From: Actinocrinis sp035653575
GTDB taxonomy: Bacteria; Actinomycetota; Actinomycetes; Streptomycetales; Catenulisporaceae
Direction of reading: 5' to 3'
DNA: 64,000 nucleotides
Assembly (NCBI RefSeq): GCF_035653575.1
Contig: NZ_DASRBQ010000137.1
Coordinates: forward strand, 25,760-89,759
Made by a program: the position numbers and the translations under genes. The first letter of the stretch is position 1. The number at the start of each line of letters is the position of its first letter. Positions 17,816-26,064 of the stretch are shown here, piece after piece. The notes below the pieces were generated by a model that was given only the letters and a program-made list of their open reading frames with translations, was not told where the DNA came from and did no database searches.

Positions 17816-17909
17816 TCGTCTAAGTCGCTGCCCCCTTGGGTACGGTCGCAGCGGCGCTGAGGCGGCACCGCTGATCGCATTCAGACAAACGCCGGAGGGA
17901 ACGCACGCC

Positions 17910-18872
17910 GTGGAGACGACCGAGCAGCGAGTCCTGGCCATCGACGTCGGCGGAACGAAGCTCGCCGTCGGCGTCGTCGACGGCGAGGGCCGGGTCCTGG
18001 AGAACCTGCGCACCGCGACCCCGCAGCCCGGCGTCACCGACAGCGGCGAGATGATCTTCCGCACCCTGCTCGGGCTGGTCGCCGAGCTGAAGACGGACCC
18101 GGCCGAGTTCGTCGGCGTCGGAGTGGGCTGCGGCGGCCCCATGCGATGGCCGCAGGGCGAGGTCTCCCCGCTCAATATCGAGGCGTGGCGCGGCTTCCCG
18201 CTGCGCGCGCGGCTCGCCGAGGCGTTCCCCGGCCTGCCGGTGCGCGTGCACAACGACGCGATCTGCCTCGCGGTCGCCGAACACTGGCGCGGCGCCGGGA
18301 TGCACACCGAGGACATGCTCGGCATGGTCGTGTCCACCGGAGTCGGCGGCGGCCTGATCCTCGGCGGCCGGCTGATCGACGGGCACAGCGGCAACGCCGG
18401 GCACATCGGCCACGTCATCGTGCACGCCGACGAGCCGCAGTGCGCGTGCGGCTCGATCGGCTGCCTGGAGGCGATCGCGTCAGGTCCGCGACTGACCGGC
18501 TGGGCGGCGCAACAGGGCTGGCGACCGGGCGTGCCGGCCGACCAACGCACCGGCCGTGACCTGGTAGACGACGCGCGCCGCTCCCACCCGATCGCGCTCA
18601 AGGCGCTGGCCCGCGCCGGCCGGGCGCTCGGGCTCGCGATCGCCGCGGCGACCGTCCTCGGCGACTTGCAGGTGGTGGCGATCGGCGGCGGGCTCTCCCA
18701 GGCCGGGCCGCTGCTGTTCGACCCCCTGGAGGCGACGCTACGCGAGCGGCTGCGCCTGGACTTCGCCCGCGAGGTGCGCGTCGTCCCGGCGGCGCTCGGC
18801 CAGGAGGCGGGTCTGGTCGGCGCGGCGGCGCTGATCGTGCATCCGGAGTGCTACTGGTCGCCCACGGACTGA
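17910..18872 (+). CDS. ROK-family sugar kinase (glucokinase-like)
   Basis: A 320-residue ROK kinase. The N-terminal phosphate loop is AIDVGGTKLAVGVVD. The sugar/zinc region is HSGNAGHIGHVIV followed by CACGSIGCLEAIASG, the CxCGxxGCxE zinc motif of ROK proteins. STGVGGGLILGG completes the ATP site. There is no N-terminal helix-turn-helix, so it is a kinase and not a repressor. The likely substrate is glucose or N-acetylglucosamine-type sugars. The GTG has GGAGGGA nine bases upstream. Its 3' end overlaps the converging gene by 22 bases. Confidence 0.88.
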   Translation: METTEQRVLAIDVGGTKLAVGVVDGEGRVLENLRTATPQPGVTDSGEMIFRTLLGLVAELKTDPAEFVGVGVGCGGPMRWPQGEVSPLNIEAWRGFPLRARLAEAFPGLPVRVHNDAICLAVAEHWRGAGMHTEDMLGMVVSTGVGGGLILGGRLIDGHSGNAGHIGHVIVHADEPQCACGSIGCLEAIASGPRLTGWAAQQGWRPGVPADQRTGRDLVDDARRSHPIALKALARAGRALGLAIAAATVLGDLQVVAIGGGLSQAGPLLFDPLEATLRERLRLDFAREVRVVPAALGQEAGLVGAAALIVHPECYWSPTD

Positions 18873-21385
18873 CCGCCGGCCACCGGGTCTTGCACCCGAC
18901 GGACCGGATCTGCTGCCGACGCGTCAGCTGACGCGCCGTCGGCCTCGACGGCGTCCGGCCGCAGTGTCAACGCGACGCTCAGCACGCCCAGCGGCGCGGC
19001 CAGGAACAGCGCCATCTTCGGCACCAGGATCCCCGAGTCGTCGACGAACCAGCCGATCGCGACCGTGATCAGCGCCAGCCACAACGCGCAGCGCACGAAC
19101 GGTTCGCGGGCGTAGGCCAAGGCGAGCGAGCGCGCGCCGACCAGGCGCGGGGCGACGATCGCCAGCAGGGTCCAGAACAGGATCCACGGCACGTAGTGGC
19201 TGAACCAGTCGTTGTTGATCGAGGCCAGGTTCGTGTCGATCTTCCGGTGGATCGTGCCGGTCCAGCCGCCGTCGAAGATCGAGGCCACGAAGTTGCCGAA
19301 ATGCGAGCGCTGCCCGGCCGGCTGCAGGTAGTTGAGCACCGCGAAGCCGGAGACCACCACCACGCCGCTGATCGCCACCACCAGGACCTTGCGCCAGGTG
19401 ATCCGCAGGCCCGCGATCAGGAACAGCAGCAACACGAACCCGGGCACCATTGCGATCGTGCCGCCGAACTTCGCGCCCCATCCGGGATAGCCACAGGCAG
19501 CCACCGCCACGAGAGCGACCGCCGCCACGACAATCAGCGCGCGCCGCCGTTCGCTCCGCGTCGCGTCCGGCAACCGGCTTAGGCCGAGCCGCCCCGGCGC
19601 CGCTCGGCGCAGCCAACCCTCCGCGGCCTCGCGGAAGGTGTGCGGCCAGGTGTGCGCCGGGATTTCACCTGGCCCCTGACGCGGCATCAGCAGCGAGGCG
19701 AGCCAGGCAGAACCGATCATCGCGGCGGCGCAGTAGACACCGACCGCGCTGTTACCGATCCCGTAGAAGCGTCCGGCGATCACGTACGAGAGACCGAACG
19801 GGGTTTGCGCCTGGAGCCGCGACCCGGTCGCCACATCCGCCGCGATGATCAGAAGCGTCAGCAGGCCGAGCAACCCGGCCGGGGCGAGCGGCTGCCCGCG
19901 CAACGGCGGCACCAGCCGGCAGGCCGCGAACGCGGCCGCGGCCAGCAGTGCGCTGATGCTTGCGATCGTCGCGTACAGGATCGGGCCGGGGGCGAAGGTG
20001 GCCGACCAGTTCACCAGGTTCGCGAGGAAAGACGCCGGGGCGACGGCGCCCAGCACCGTGGCCCAGACGACGACCGCCCCGGTCAAGCCGGTGCGCCAGC
20101 GGCGCAGGCGCGGGAACCGGTGGTCGAATCGGCCGGGGGAGTACCGCTGCGGCAGCCAGCGCACCGCGGCGAAAACCAGGCCGGCCGCCCAGGCCAGGAT
20201 CGTGATCGCGTGCGCCATCCAGGTGATGAATCGGCCGTTGGTCTGGGCGAAGGTCTGGTTGGCGGTGTTGAGCCAGGCCTGAGTGACGATCGCTCCGGCC
20301 GGATCTGACGGAGCGTTGCCCCGCGTGCTGATCTGCGCTCCGATGAACGACTTCGGGTCGGCGGCGGAGATCTGCCGCGGCGTCAGACCGACCCAGTGCA
20401 ACAGCGAAGGCGTCAGGTCCAGGGTCTGCACAAGGCCGGCATGCCGTGTCGAAGAAGCGTAGAGCCAGTGCTTACCGTCGAAGCTCGTGGTGCTTGTGCC
20501 CCCGCTCGTCGCTGTCGTCTGCGCCGCGCCTGACACGAGCAGCGCGTGCAGCTGCGGCTCGGTCGTGGAGTCATCGAGACCGGCGACGACCACGGTCGTG
20601 CCCGTAGGCAGCCGTGAGATGAGCGACCCGAGTTCGGAGTCGAGCGCCGCATACGGGTACACGCGGTCGATCGGCGGCTGCGGCTGGATCGCCGCGGCAG
20701 GCGGCGGTAAGGCGGTGACGCCGCCGAGGTCGACGAGCGTCAGCGCGCACTGTGAGAGATCGCTCTGCGTAAGGGCATCCGGCGCACCCAAGTAGTTAGC
20801 GACGTGCCCGTGTGCGTCAGCCGCTCCGAGCAGGGCGCCCGGACCTGACGCCGCAACGCAACCACCCGTGGCCGTGATCGGTGCAGCGAGCGAACCGAAA
20901 ACCGGGGCGTAGCTATACGCATTGTTCGGCGCCGTGAACGCAGAGAAGTTCGGAATGTCATATGAGCCGGCGCGCTGCGGGGTGTCGGGCAACGGCGTGC
21001 AGTACGTCTGCGGAAGCGTAATGAGGGATGTCGCAGAACTCGTCCCGGCCGGGTACTGCATCACCCTGCCGGAAAACGACCGAGTGCCACTGTTGAGGGT
21101 CAGCCAGCCGTCCGCCGGACACGTGTCGTTGATCACGGCGCGCGTCACGAGCGAGGCGATGCTGCCGTGCCGCGCCAGATTGAACAGCGTGGGCATCCCG
21201 GCCTGCGTTACATCGCTCCACTGCAAACCGTCGATCCCGATCACGACGACGCGCCCTGTAGGCGGCCCGGCAGCCGTGCGTTCCGCGGCCTGTGCCGCTC
21301 CGGCCCCCGTCACGATCACGCTCGCCAGCGCGGCACCGAGCAGTGCGAGCAGCGAGAGCGGGGACGATAAACGACGGGGGCGCAC
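18851..21385 (-). CDS. Alkaline-phosphatase-superfamily-like ectodomain fused to a polytopic membrane domain
   Basis: An 844-residue protein. A signal peptide (LSLLALLGAALASVIV) leads into an external domain of ~380 residues beginning GRVVVIGIDGLQWSDV with TCPADGWLTLNSG and VVAGLDDS, a layout that recalls alkaline-phosphatase/sulfatase folds (metal Asp, then Thr/Ser). About ten membrane helices follow, then a short acidic tail. Related large membrane proteins occur in actinobacteria without known function. The GTG at 21385 lies exactly six bases after a TACGCT -10-like hexamer, supporting a leaderless start. The open frame upstream to 23065 is a shadow of the MFS gene. Confidence 0.65.
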   Translation of the reverse strand: MRPRRLSSPLSLLALLGAALASVIVTGAGAAQAAERTAAGPPTGRVVVIGIDGLQWSDVTQAGMPTLFNLARHGSIASLVTRAVINDTCPADGWLTLNSGTRSFSGRVMQYPAGTSSATSLITLPQTYCTPLPDTPQRAGSYDIPNFSAFTAPNNAYSYAPVFGSLAAPITATGGCVAASGPGALLGAADAHGHVANYLGAPDALTQSDLSQCALTLVDLGGVTALPPPAAAIQPQPPIDRVYPYAALDSELGSLISRLPTGTTVVVAGLDDSTTEPQLHALLVSGAAQTTATSGGTSTTSFDGKHWLYASSTRHAGLVQTLDLTPSLLHWVGLTPRQISAADPKSFIGAQISTRGNAPSDPAGAIVTQAWLNTANQTFAQTNGRFITWMAHAITILAWAAGLVFAAVRWLPQRYSPGRFDHRFPRLRRWRTGLTGAVVVWATVLGAVAPASFLANLVNWSATFAPGPILYATIASISALLAAAAFAACRLVPPLRGQPLAPAGLLGLLTLLIIAADVATGSRLQAQTPFGLSYVIAGRFYGIGNSAVGVYCAAAMIGSAWLASLLMPRQGPGEIPAHTWPHTFREAAEGWLRRAAPGRLGLSRLPDATRSERRRALIVVAAVALVAVAACGYPGWGAKFGGTIAMVPGFVLLLFLIAGLRITWRKVLVVAISGVVVVSGFAVLNYLQPAGQRSHFGNFVASIFDGGWTGTIHRKIDTNLASINNDWFSHYVPWILFWTLLAIVAPRLVGARSLALAYAREPFVRCALWLALITVAIGWFVDDSGILVPKMALFLAAPLGVLSVALTLRPDAVEADGASADASAADPVRRVQDPVAGGQSVGDQ

Positions 21386-21391
21386 CCGGCC

Positions 21392-21397
21392 AGCGTA
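21392..21397 (-). promoter_or_regulatory. -10 element TACGCT (minus strand) for the phosphatase-like membrane gene
   Basis: Read on the minus strand, TACGCT is followed by six bases and the GTG start at 21385. No Shine-Dalgarno is present. Confidence 0.4.
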
Positions 21398-21435
21398 GTG
21401 GCCCGGTGCGCCCCCGGCTGAGGGTGGATCCGGCT

Positions 21436-21464
21436 GGTCCGGATGCGTGTCACGCACCCGGATC
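21436..21464 (-). terminator. Hairpin after the MFS gene
   Basis: A 13-pair stem with one A-C mismatch around CCGGATGCGT / ACGCACCCGG closes a 3-base loop, 26 bases after the MFS stop and before the next minus-strand gene. Confidence 0.6.
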
Positions 21465-21489
21465 GATGCCGTCTCGTGCGCCGCCAGTG

Positions 21490-23196
21490 CTAGTGCATCA
21501 CTGGTGCCGCGTCGCTTGTGGCGGAGGCCTCGTCGCCCGCCGCGTCCCCGGTCGTGGCCGCAGCCGCTCCCGCGGTAGCGCCTCCGACCGCGTCCTGTGG
21601 CGCGCCGCCTTCCACCGCGCCCTCGGGCGCCGGCGCGCCCATCGCGCGTAGCGGGACCTGCTTCAGGAACAGGCTGAGCACCCACGCGACCAGCATCGTC
21701 GCCGCTGCCACCAGGAAGACCACGGACATGGCCTGCACGAAGACGTGCAGGATGGCCGCCTCGACCCCCGGGTGCTGCACGTTGAGCGCGTCCAGCGCCT
21801 TGCGGCTCAGGCCGTTCGGGCTGCCGCCGCCGCTCAGGCCCGCGCCCTTCGGCAGGTCGATCGCGGCGTAGTGGTTGAACCGGTTGATCAGGACCGCGCC
21901 GAAGATCGCGGTACCGAAGGAGCCGCCCATGTTCCGGAAGAACAGGTTCGCCGAGGTGCCGGTGCCGATGTCCTTGAACGGCAGCGCGTTCTGCACGGCC
22001 AGCGTGAGCACCGGCATCACCAGGCCCATGCCGAGGCCGAGCACGAACATGTACACGCCACGCTCGGCCGCGCCGGTGGTCTCGGTCAGCCGCGACATCA
22101 GGAACATGCCGAACGCGGCGATCGCGGTGCCGGCGATCGGGAACGCCTTGTACTTGCCGATCTTCGAGATGATCCGCCCGCCGATGATCGAGGCGGGCAT
22201 GATGCCGGCCATCATCGGCAGGATCGCCAGGCCGGCCATCGTCGGGCTGTAGCCGACCACAAGCTGCAGGTAGGTCGAGACGTAGATCAGCGAGCCCATC
22301 ATCGCCATGCCGAGGACCAGCGCGATCAGGTTCGAGACCGTGAAGATCGAGTTGCGGAACAGGTGCATCGGCAGGATCGGCTCGGTGGCCACCTTGGCCT
22401 CCCAGAGCGCGAAGCCGGCCAGCAGCGCCGCGCCGACCGCGATCAGGGCGATGATCGTGCTCGAGCCCCAGGCGTAGGTGGTGCCGCCCCAGACGGTGAC
22501 CAGCAGCAGGGCCGAGGCTCCGGCGGCCACCAGGGCGGCGCCGGTGTAGTCGATCTTGTGCTTGATCTGGTTGTTGCGCACGTGCAGCACGATCGAGACG
22601 ACGATCAGCGCCAGGATGCCGATCGGCAGGTTGACGTAGAAGATCCAGCGCCAGCCGGTGGTCCCGAACAGGTGGCTGCGGTCGGTGAAGAAGCCGCCGA
22701 TCAGCGGGCCGAGCACCATGGCCAGCATGAACACGCCGCCGAAGTAGCCCTGGTACTTGCCGCGGTCCCGGGGCGGGACCACGACGCCGATGATCGTGAA
22801 CACCAGCGCCATCAGGCCGCCGCCGCCCAGGCCCTGCAGGGCGCGGAACGCGATCAGTTCGCCCATGTTCTGCGACATCCCGCACAGCGCGGAGCCGACC
22901 AGGAACAGGCTGATCGCGAACATGAATATCTTCTTCGGACCGTACAGGTCCGCCAGCTTGCCGTAGATCGGCGTGACGACCGTTGACGCGAGCAGGTACG
23001 CGGTCACCACCCAGGACTGGTGGGCCAGCCCGTGCACCGGATCGAGATCCTGGACGATGGTCCACAGCGCGGTGGACACGATGGTCTGGTCGAGGGCGGC
23101 CAGCAGCATGCCCAGCATCAGGCCGCTGAAGACCACCATGATCTGCCGGTGCGACATCATGGGACGGCCGTCGGCCGCCGTCGCGGGTGCGTTCAT
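21490..23196 (-). CDS. MFS multidrug efflux transporter, DHA2 (EmrB/QacA) 14-helix family
   Basis: A 568-residue transporter with the DHA2 signature. LAALDQTIVSTALWTI lies in helix 1, YGKLADLYGPKKIF is the motif A loop, RALQGLGGGGLMALVF is motif B and GPLIGGFF motif C. About fourteen hydrophobic segments are seen and the C-terminus is an Ala/Gly-rich tail. It should export cationic or lipophilic toxins with proton antiport. Its ATG overlaps the stop of the MarR gene by four bases, so repressor and pump are one transcriptional unit, the usual ligand-relieved efflux arrangement. Confidence 0.92.
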   Translation of the reverse strand: MNAPATAADGRPMMSHRQIMVVFSGLMLGMLLAALDQTIVSTALWTIVQDLDPVHGLAHQSWVVTAYLLASTVVTPIYGKLADLYGPKKIFMFAISLFLVGSALCGMSQNMGELIAFRALQGLGGGGLMALVFTIIGVVVPPRDRGKYQGYFGGVFMLAMVLGPLIGGFFTDRSHLFGTTGWRWIFYVNLPIGILALIVVSIVLHVRNNQIKHKIDYTGAALVAAGASALLLVTVWGGTTYAWGSSTIIALIAVGAALLAGFALWEAKVATEPILPMHLFRNSIFTVSNLIALVLGMAMMGSLIYVSTYLQLVVGYSPTMAGLAILPMMAGIMPASIIGGRIISKIGKYKAFPIAGTAIAAFGMFLMSRLTETTGAAERGVYMFVLGLGMGLVMPVLTLAVQNALPFKDIGTGTSANLFFRNMGGSFGTAIFGAVLINRFNHYAAIDLPKGAGLSGGGSPNGLSRKALDALNVQHPGVEAAILHVFVQAMSVVFLVAAATMLVAWVLSLFLKQVPLRAMGAPAPEGAVEGGAPQDAVGGATAGAAAATTGDAAGDEASATSDAAPVMH

Positions 23197-23705
23197 TTAA
23201 AGCATCCTTCGGTGTCGCGCACGAATCTGTCGAGCAGTTTTGTCAGGGCGTGCACATCGTCGGCCGTCCACGCGGACAGCGCGCCGCGAATGGCGGTCGC
23301 GCGCTCGCACCAGAACTGCTCCACGAAGTCGTGTCCCCGTTCGGTGACTCCCACCTGGAACGCCCGCTTGTCGTCCGGATCGGCGCTTCGGGCGACGTAA
23401 CCCTCCTCCTCCAGGGTCCGCAGGTGCCGGCTGACCGTGGACAGGTCGAGCGCGGCCTCCTTGGCGAGCGCCGAGGCGCGCATCGGGCCAGCCTTCGACA
23501 GCACGAACAGCACGGAGACCCGGCCGTGATCGGAGGTCTTCTCCATCGCCCGGTGCCGGTTCTTCGCCTGCATGAACAGCGCGCGCATCGCGTCGCTCAG
23601 TTCGCGTACGTCCGCGATGGTCGGTGGCGCCGTCGCGGCCTGCGCGTCGAGCGCCGGATCGCCGGCGCGCGGCTGCGAGGACCGCTCGTGAGTGTGGACC
23701 GACAT
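23193..23705 (-). CDS. MarR-family transcriptional repressor
   Basis: About 170 residues with the MarR winged helix: VSVLFVLSKAGPMRASALAKEAALD, the recognition helix LDLSTVSRHLRTLEEEGYV and the wing RSADPDDKRAFQVGVTERG. It most likely represses its own marR-MFS operon and is released by a pump substrate. Two matching palindromes lie over the predicted promoter. The ATG at 23705 is preferred (GGATGG upstream); 23714 is possible, and a further in-frame start at 23753 would lie at the -10 element, upstream of the transcript. Confidence 0.9.
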   Translation of the reverse strand: MSVHTHERSSQPRAGDPALDAQAATAPPTIADVRELSDAMRALFMQAKNRHRAMEKTSDHGRVSVLFVLSKAGPMRASALAKEAALDLSTVSRHLRTLEEEGYVARSADPDDKRAFQVGVTERGHDFVEQFWCERATAIRGALSAWTADDVHALTKLLDRFVRDTEGCFK

Positions 23706-23734
23706 GTAGACCATCCGCGGATAGGGTTCCAGGA

Positions 23735-23783
23735 AGTTGCTTGTGCCTTGCAACTATATGCCTAGTTGCTTGCGCCATGCAAG
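23735..23783 (-). promoter_or_regulatory. MarR operator pair overlapping the marR promoter
   Basis: Two related palindromes lie in the same order. Site 1 (23735-23755) has perfect arms AGTTGC / GCAACT. Site 2 (23764-23783) has CTTGC / GCAAG within a nearly identical sequence. A minus-strand promoter threads through them: -35 TTGCAT (23777-23782), 18-base spacer, -10 TATAGT (23753-23758). Bound repressor would cover both hexamers. Confidence 0.7.
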
Positions 23784-23856
23784 TTGTTTTTGACCTGCGG
23801 CTCCACTCAGCCGGCCGCCGGACCGCTTGACCGTCGAACCGAGATCGCGATCCGCG

Positions 23857-23862
23857 TAGCCT
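23857..23862 (+). promoter_or_regulatory. -10 element TAGCCT for leaderless threonine ammonia-lyase mRNA
   Basis: TAGCCT, then six bases (GAGCCC), then the ATG at 23869. Same hexamer and spacing as metB; no Shine-Dalgarno. Confidence 0.45.
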
Positions 23863-23868
23863 GAGCCC

Positions 23869-25197
23869 ATGGCTACCCACAAGGAGCGGGCCGCGGTCGA
23901 AGGCGACACCACGCCGGGAGACAAACCGCAGGCCACCACCACTACCGGCGACACCCCCGCCGTGGCCCTCGACGACGTGCTCGCCGCGCGCAAGCTGCTC
24001 GCCGACGTCGTCCGCCCGACCCCGCTGGCCTGGTCCCGGCCGCTGTCCGAGCAACTCGGCGGCGAGGTCTGGTTCAAGTGCGAGAACGTGCAACGCGCCG
24101 GCTCGTTCAAGATTCGCGGCGCATACGTACGCATCCACAACCTGTCTCCGCAGGAGCGCGCCCGAGGCGTCGTCGCCGCCAGCGCCGGCAATCACGCCCA
24201 AGGCGTCGCCCTCGCCGCCACCCTGCACGGCATCGAGTCCACAGTGTTCATGCCGGAAGGCGCGCCGCTGCCGAAAGTCGCCGCCACCGAGTCCTACGGC
24301 GCGCGGGTCCGCTTCGCCGGCACCACCGTCGACGAGGCGCTGATCGCCGCGCGGGCCTTCGCGCAGGACACCGGCGCGGCGCTCATTCATCCTTTCGACC
24401 ACCCCGATGTGATCGCGGGCCAAGGCACCGTCGCGCTCGAGATCCTGGAGCAGTGCCCGCAGGTGAAGACCGTGGTCGCGGCCACCGGCGGGGGAGGGCT
24501 TCTCGCCGGCATCGCCACGACGCTGCACGCGATGCGCCCGGACGTGCGCGTCGTCGGGGTACAGGCAGCGGCAGCCGCCGCCTACCCGGGTTCGCTGCTC
24601 GCCGGGTCGCCCACACCGATCACCTCGATGACGACCATGGCCGACGGCATCGCGGTCGGCTGCCCCGGCCAGCTGCCGTTCGGCATCATCCGCAGGCTCG
24701 GCACCGAGATCGTGACGGTGTCCGAGGAGTCGATCTCCCAGGCCCTGCTGCTCCTGCTGGAGCGCAACAAGCTGGTGGTCGAGCCCGCGGGCGCGGTAGG
24801 CGTCGCCACGCTGCTCGAAGCCGCCCAGGAAGTGGCCTCAGGACAGCTCGGATCCGGCGAGCCGCGGTTCGAACCCCCGGTCGTGGCAGTGCTCTCCGGC
24901 GGCAACGTCGATCCGCTGCTCCTGCTGCGGCTCATCCGCCACGGACTCGCCGCCGCGGGACGGTTCCTCTCACTGCGGCTGCGCCTTACCGACCGGCCCG
25001 GCGCGCTCGCCCAGCTGCTGGCCGAGCTGGCCGCAGTCGACGCCAACGTCGTCGACGTGGAGCACGGCCGCACCTCGGCCGGGCTGGGCATCGCCGAGGT
25101 GGAGGTGGCGGTGACGCTGGAGACGCGCGGCCCGGACCACGCCGAGGCGGTGGTCGAGCGGCTCAGCGCCGCCGGGTACGCCCCGACTGTTCAGTAA
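23869..25197 (+). CDS. ilvA: Threonine ammonia-lyase with C-terminal ACT domain
   Basis: A 442-residue fold-type II PLP enzyme. The Schiff-base lysine is in RAGSFKIRGA (about K81), the phosphate loop is ATGGGGLLAG, and SAGNHAQGVALAA is the substrate loop. The C-terminal ~80 residues form one ACT domain (LRLTDRPGALAQLLAELAAVDANVVDVEH), typical of the medium-length dehydratase. It deaminates threonine to 2-oxobutanoate; the ACT domain usually gives allosteric control. A disordered Thr-rich N-terminal ~30 residues precedes the conserved part. Confidence 0.9.
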   Translation: MATHKERAAVEGDTTPGDKPQATTTTGDTPAVALDDVLAARKLLADVVRPTPLAWSRPLSEQLGGEVWFKCENVQRAGSFKIRGAYVRIHNLSPQERARGVVAASAGNHAQGVALAATLHGIESTVFMPEGAPLPKVAATESYGARVRFAGTTVDEALIAARAFAQDTGAALIHPFDHPDVIAGQGTVALEILEQCPQVKTVVAATGGGGLLAGIATTLHAMRPDVRVVGVQAAAAAAYPGSLLAGSPTPITSMTTMADGIAVGCPGQLPFGIIRRLGTEIVTVSEESISQALLLLLERNKLVVEPAGAVGVATLLEAAQEVASGQLGSGEPRFEPPVVAVLSGGNVDPLLLLRLIRHGLAAAGRFLSLRLRLTDRPGALAQLLAELAAVDANVVDVEHGRTSAGLGIAEVEVAVTLETRGPDHAEAVVERLSAAGYAPTVQ

Positions 25198-25274
25198 CGC
25201 GGCGAGGCTGCCAAGCAGTGCGGGTGTGAAGCAGGGTGGGAGTAAGCAGTGAGCGCGATCGGCGGCGGAAGCCT

Positions 25275-25544
25275 TCAGCCGGCAGGTTTCTGACGCGGCG
25301 GCGGAACCACCTTCCCGGCGACGACGCGGGCGAGCTTCACCGAGACCTGCTCGCCGGAGCGTCGGCGGACCGTGGCCTGCCCCTGCGCGCCCTCGGTCCA
25401 CTCCAGCAATTCTCCAACCAGGTCGCTTAGCGTCTCGCCGAACTGACCGTGATCCGCCGGATCCAGCCGGTAACGCAGCACGACCCGCGATCCCACATCC
25501 TGTGCGCTGATGTGGAGCGCCCCGCTCGGTGATGTACCGTCCAC
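25275..25544 (-). CDS. Small conserved protein resembling the N-terminal domain of fdxA-linked GNAT proteins
   Basis: An 89-residue protein with the pattern VGSRVVLRYRLDPADHGQFGETLSDLVGELLEW, VRRRSGEQVSVKLARVVAGKVVPPP. In other actinobacteria a domain of this shape begins a GNAT acetyltransferase encoded beside fdxA; here the protein stops right after it, with no acetyltransferase part in any frame nearby. The GTG start has AAAGGGG eight bases upstream. It diverges from fdxA, as in that arrangement. Function unknown; the homology is from recall and needs a search. Confidence 0.55.
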   Translation of the reverse strand: MDGTSPSGALHISAQDVGSRVVLRYRLDPADHGQFGETLSDLVGELLEWTEGAQGQATVRRRSGEQVSVKLARVVAGKVVPPPRQKPAG

Positions 25545-25662
25545 TTCAGCGCCCCTTTGTGCGTTGCAGCTTTGCTAAGCGCGATACTAGGTGTCGCACC
25601 ATATCGATTGACGATGATGGGCCGGGATTAGCGACCCGGTCCGAGGCCAGGAGGACCCGGAC

Positions 25663-25989
25663 GTGACCTACGTCATCGCGCAGCCCTGTGTGGATGTCAA
25701 GGACAAGGCATGCATCGAGGAGTGCCCGGTCGACTGCATCTATGAAGGCGAGCGCTCGCTCTACATCCACCCGGACGAGTGCGTCGACTGTGGTGCCTGC
25801 GAGCCGGTCTGCCCGGTCGAGGCGATCTTCTACGAGGACGACACCCCGGAGCAGTGGAAGGACTTCTACAAGGCGAACGTCGAGTTCTTCGAGGACCTCG
25901 GCTCGCCCGGCGGCGCCTCGAAGCTCGGCCTGATCCCCAAGGACCACCCGGTGATCACGGCGATCCCGCGCAAGGAGGAGGCGCACTGA
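25663..25989 (+). CDS. fdxA: 7Fe ferredoxin (FdxA/FdxC type)
   Basis: A 108-residue ferredoxin. Cysteines at about 9, 17, 21, 25, 40, 43, 46 and 50 fit one [3Fe-4S] and one [4Fe-4S] cluster (CxxCxxCxxxCP in CVDCGACEPVCP). The long acidic C-terminal extension is typical of actinobacterial seven-iron ferredoxins, which pass electrons to P450s and other enzymes. The GTG start follows GAGGCCAGGAGG. dapC follows 75 bases later, the same pairing as M. tuberculosis fdxC-dapC. Confidence 0.95.
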   Translation: MTYVIAQPCVDVKDKACIEECPVDCIYEGERSLYIHPDECVDCGACEPVCPVEAIFYEDDTPEQWKDFYKANVEFFEDLGSPGGASKLGLIPKDHPVITAIPRKEEAH

Positions 25990-26064
25990 GCGCCGCCCCC
26001 TGCCGCTCGCGCTGACCGATGGCGTGAGCACCCCGCACCTAGCGACCCGCGCGAGGAAGCACCG

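Noticed and set aside
21386..23065. Open minus-strand frame upstream of the phosphatase-like membrane gene
   Set aside because: It overlaps the MFS transporter gene in another frame and gives an Arg/Gly-rich sequence without domains, a high-GC shadow.
25581..25597. Imperfect 17-bp palindrome between the 89-residue gene and fdxA
   Set aside because: Two mismatched pairs and no second copy or clear promoter overlap; too weak to call an operator.
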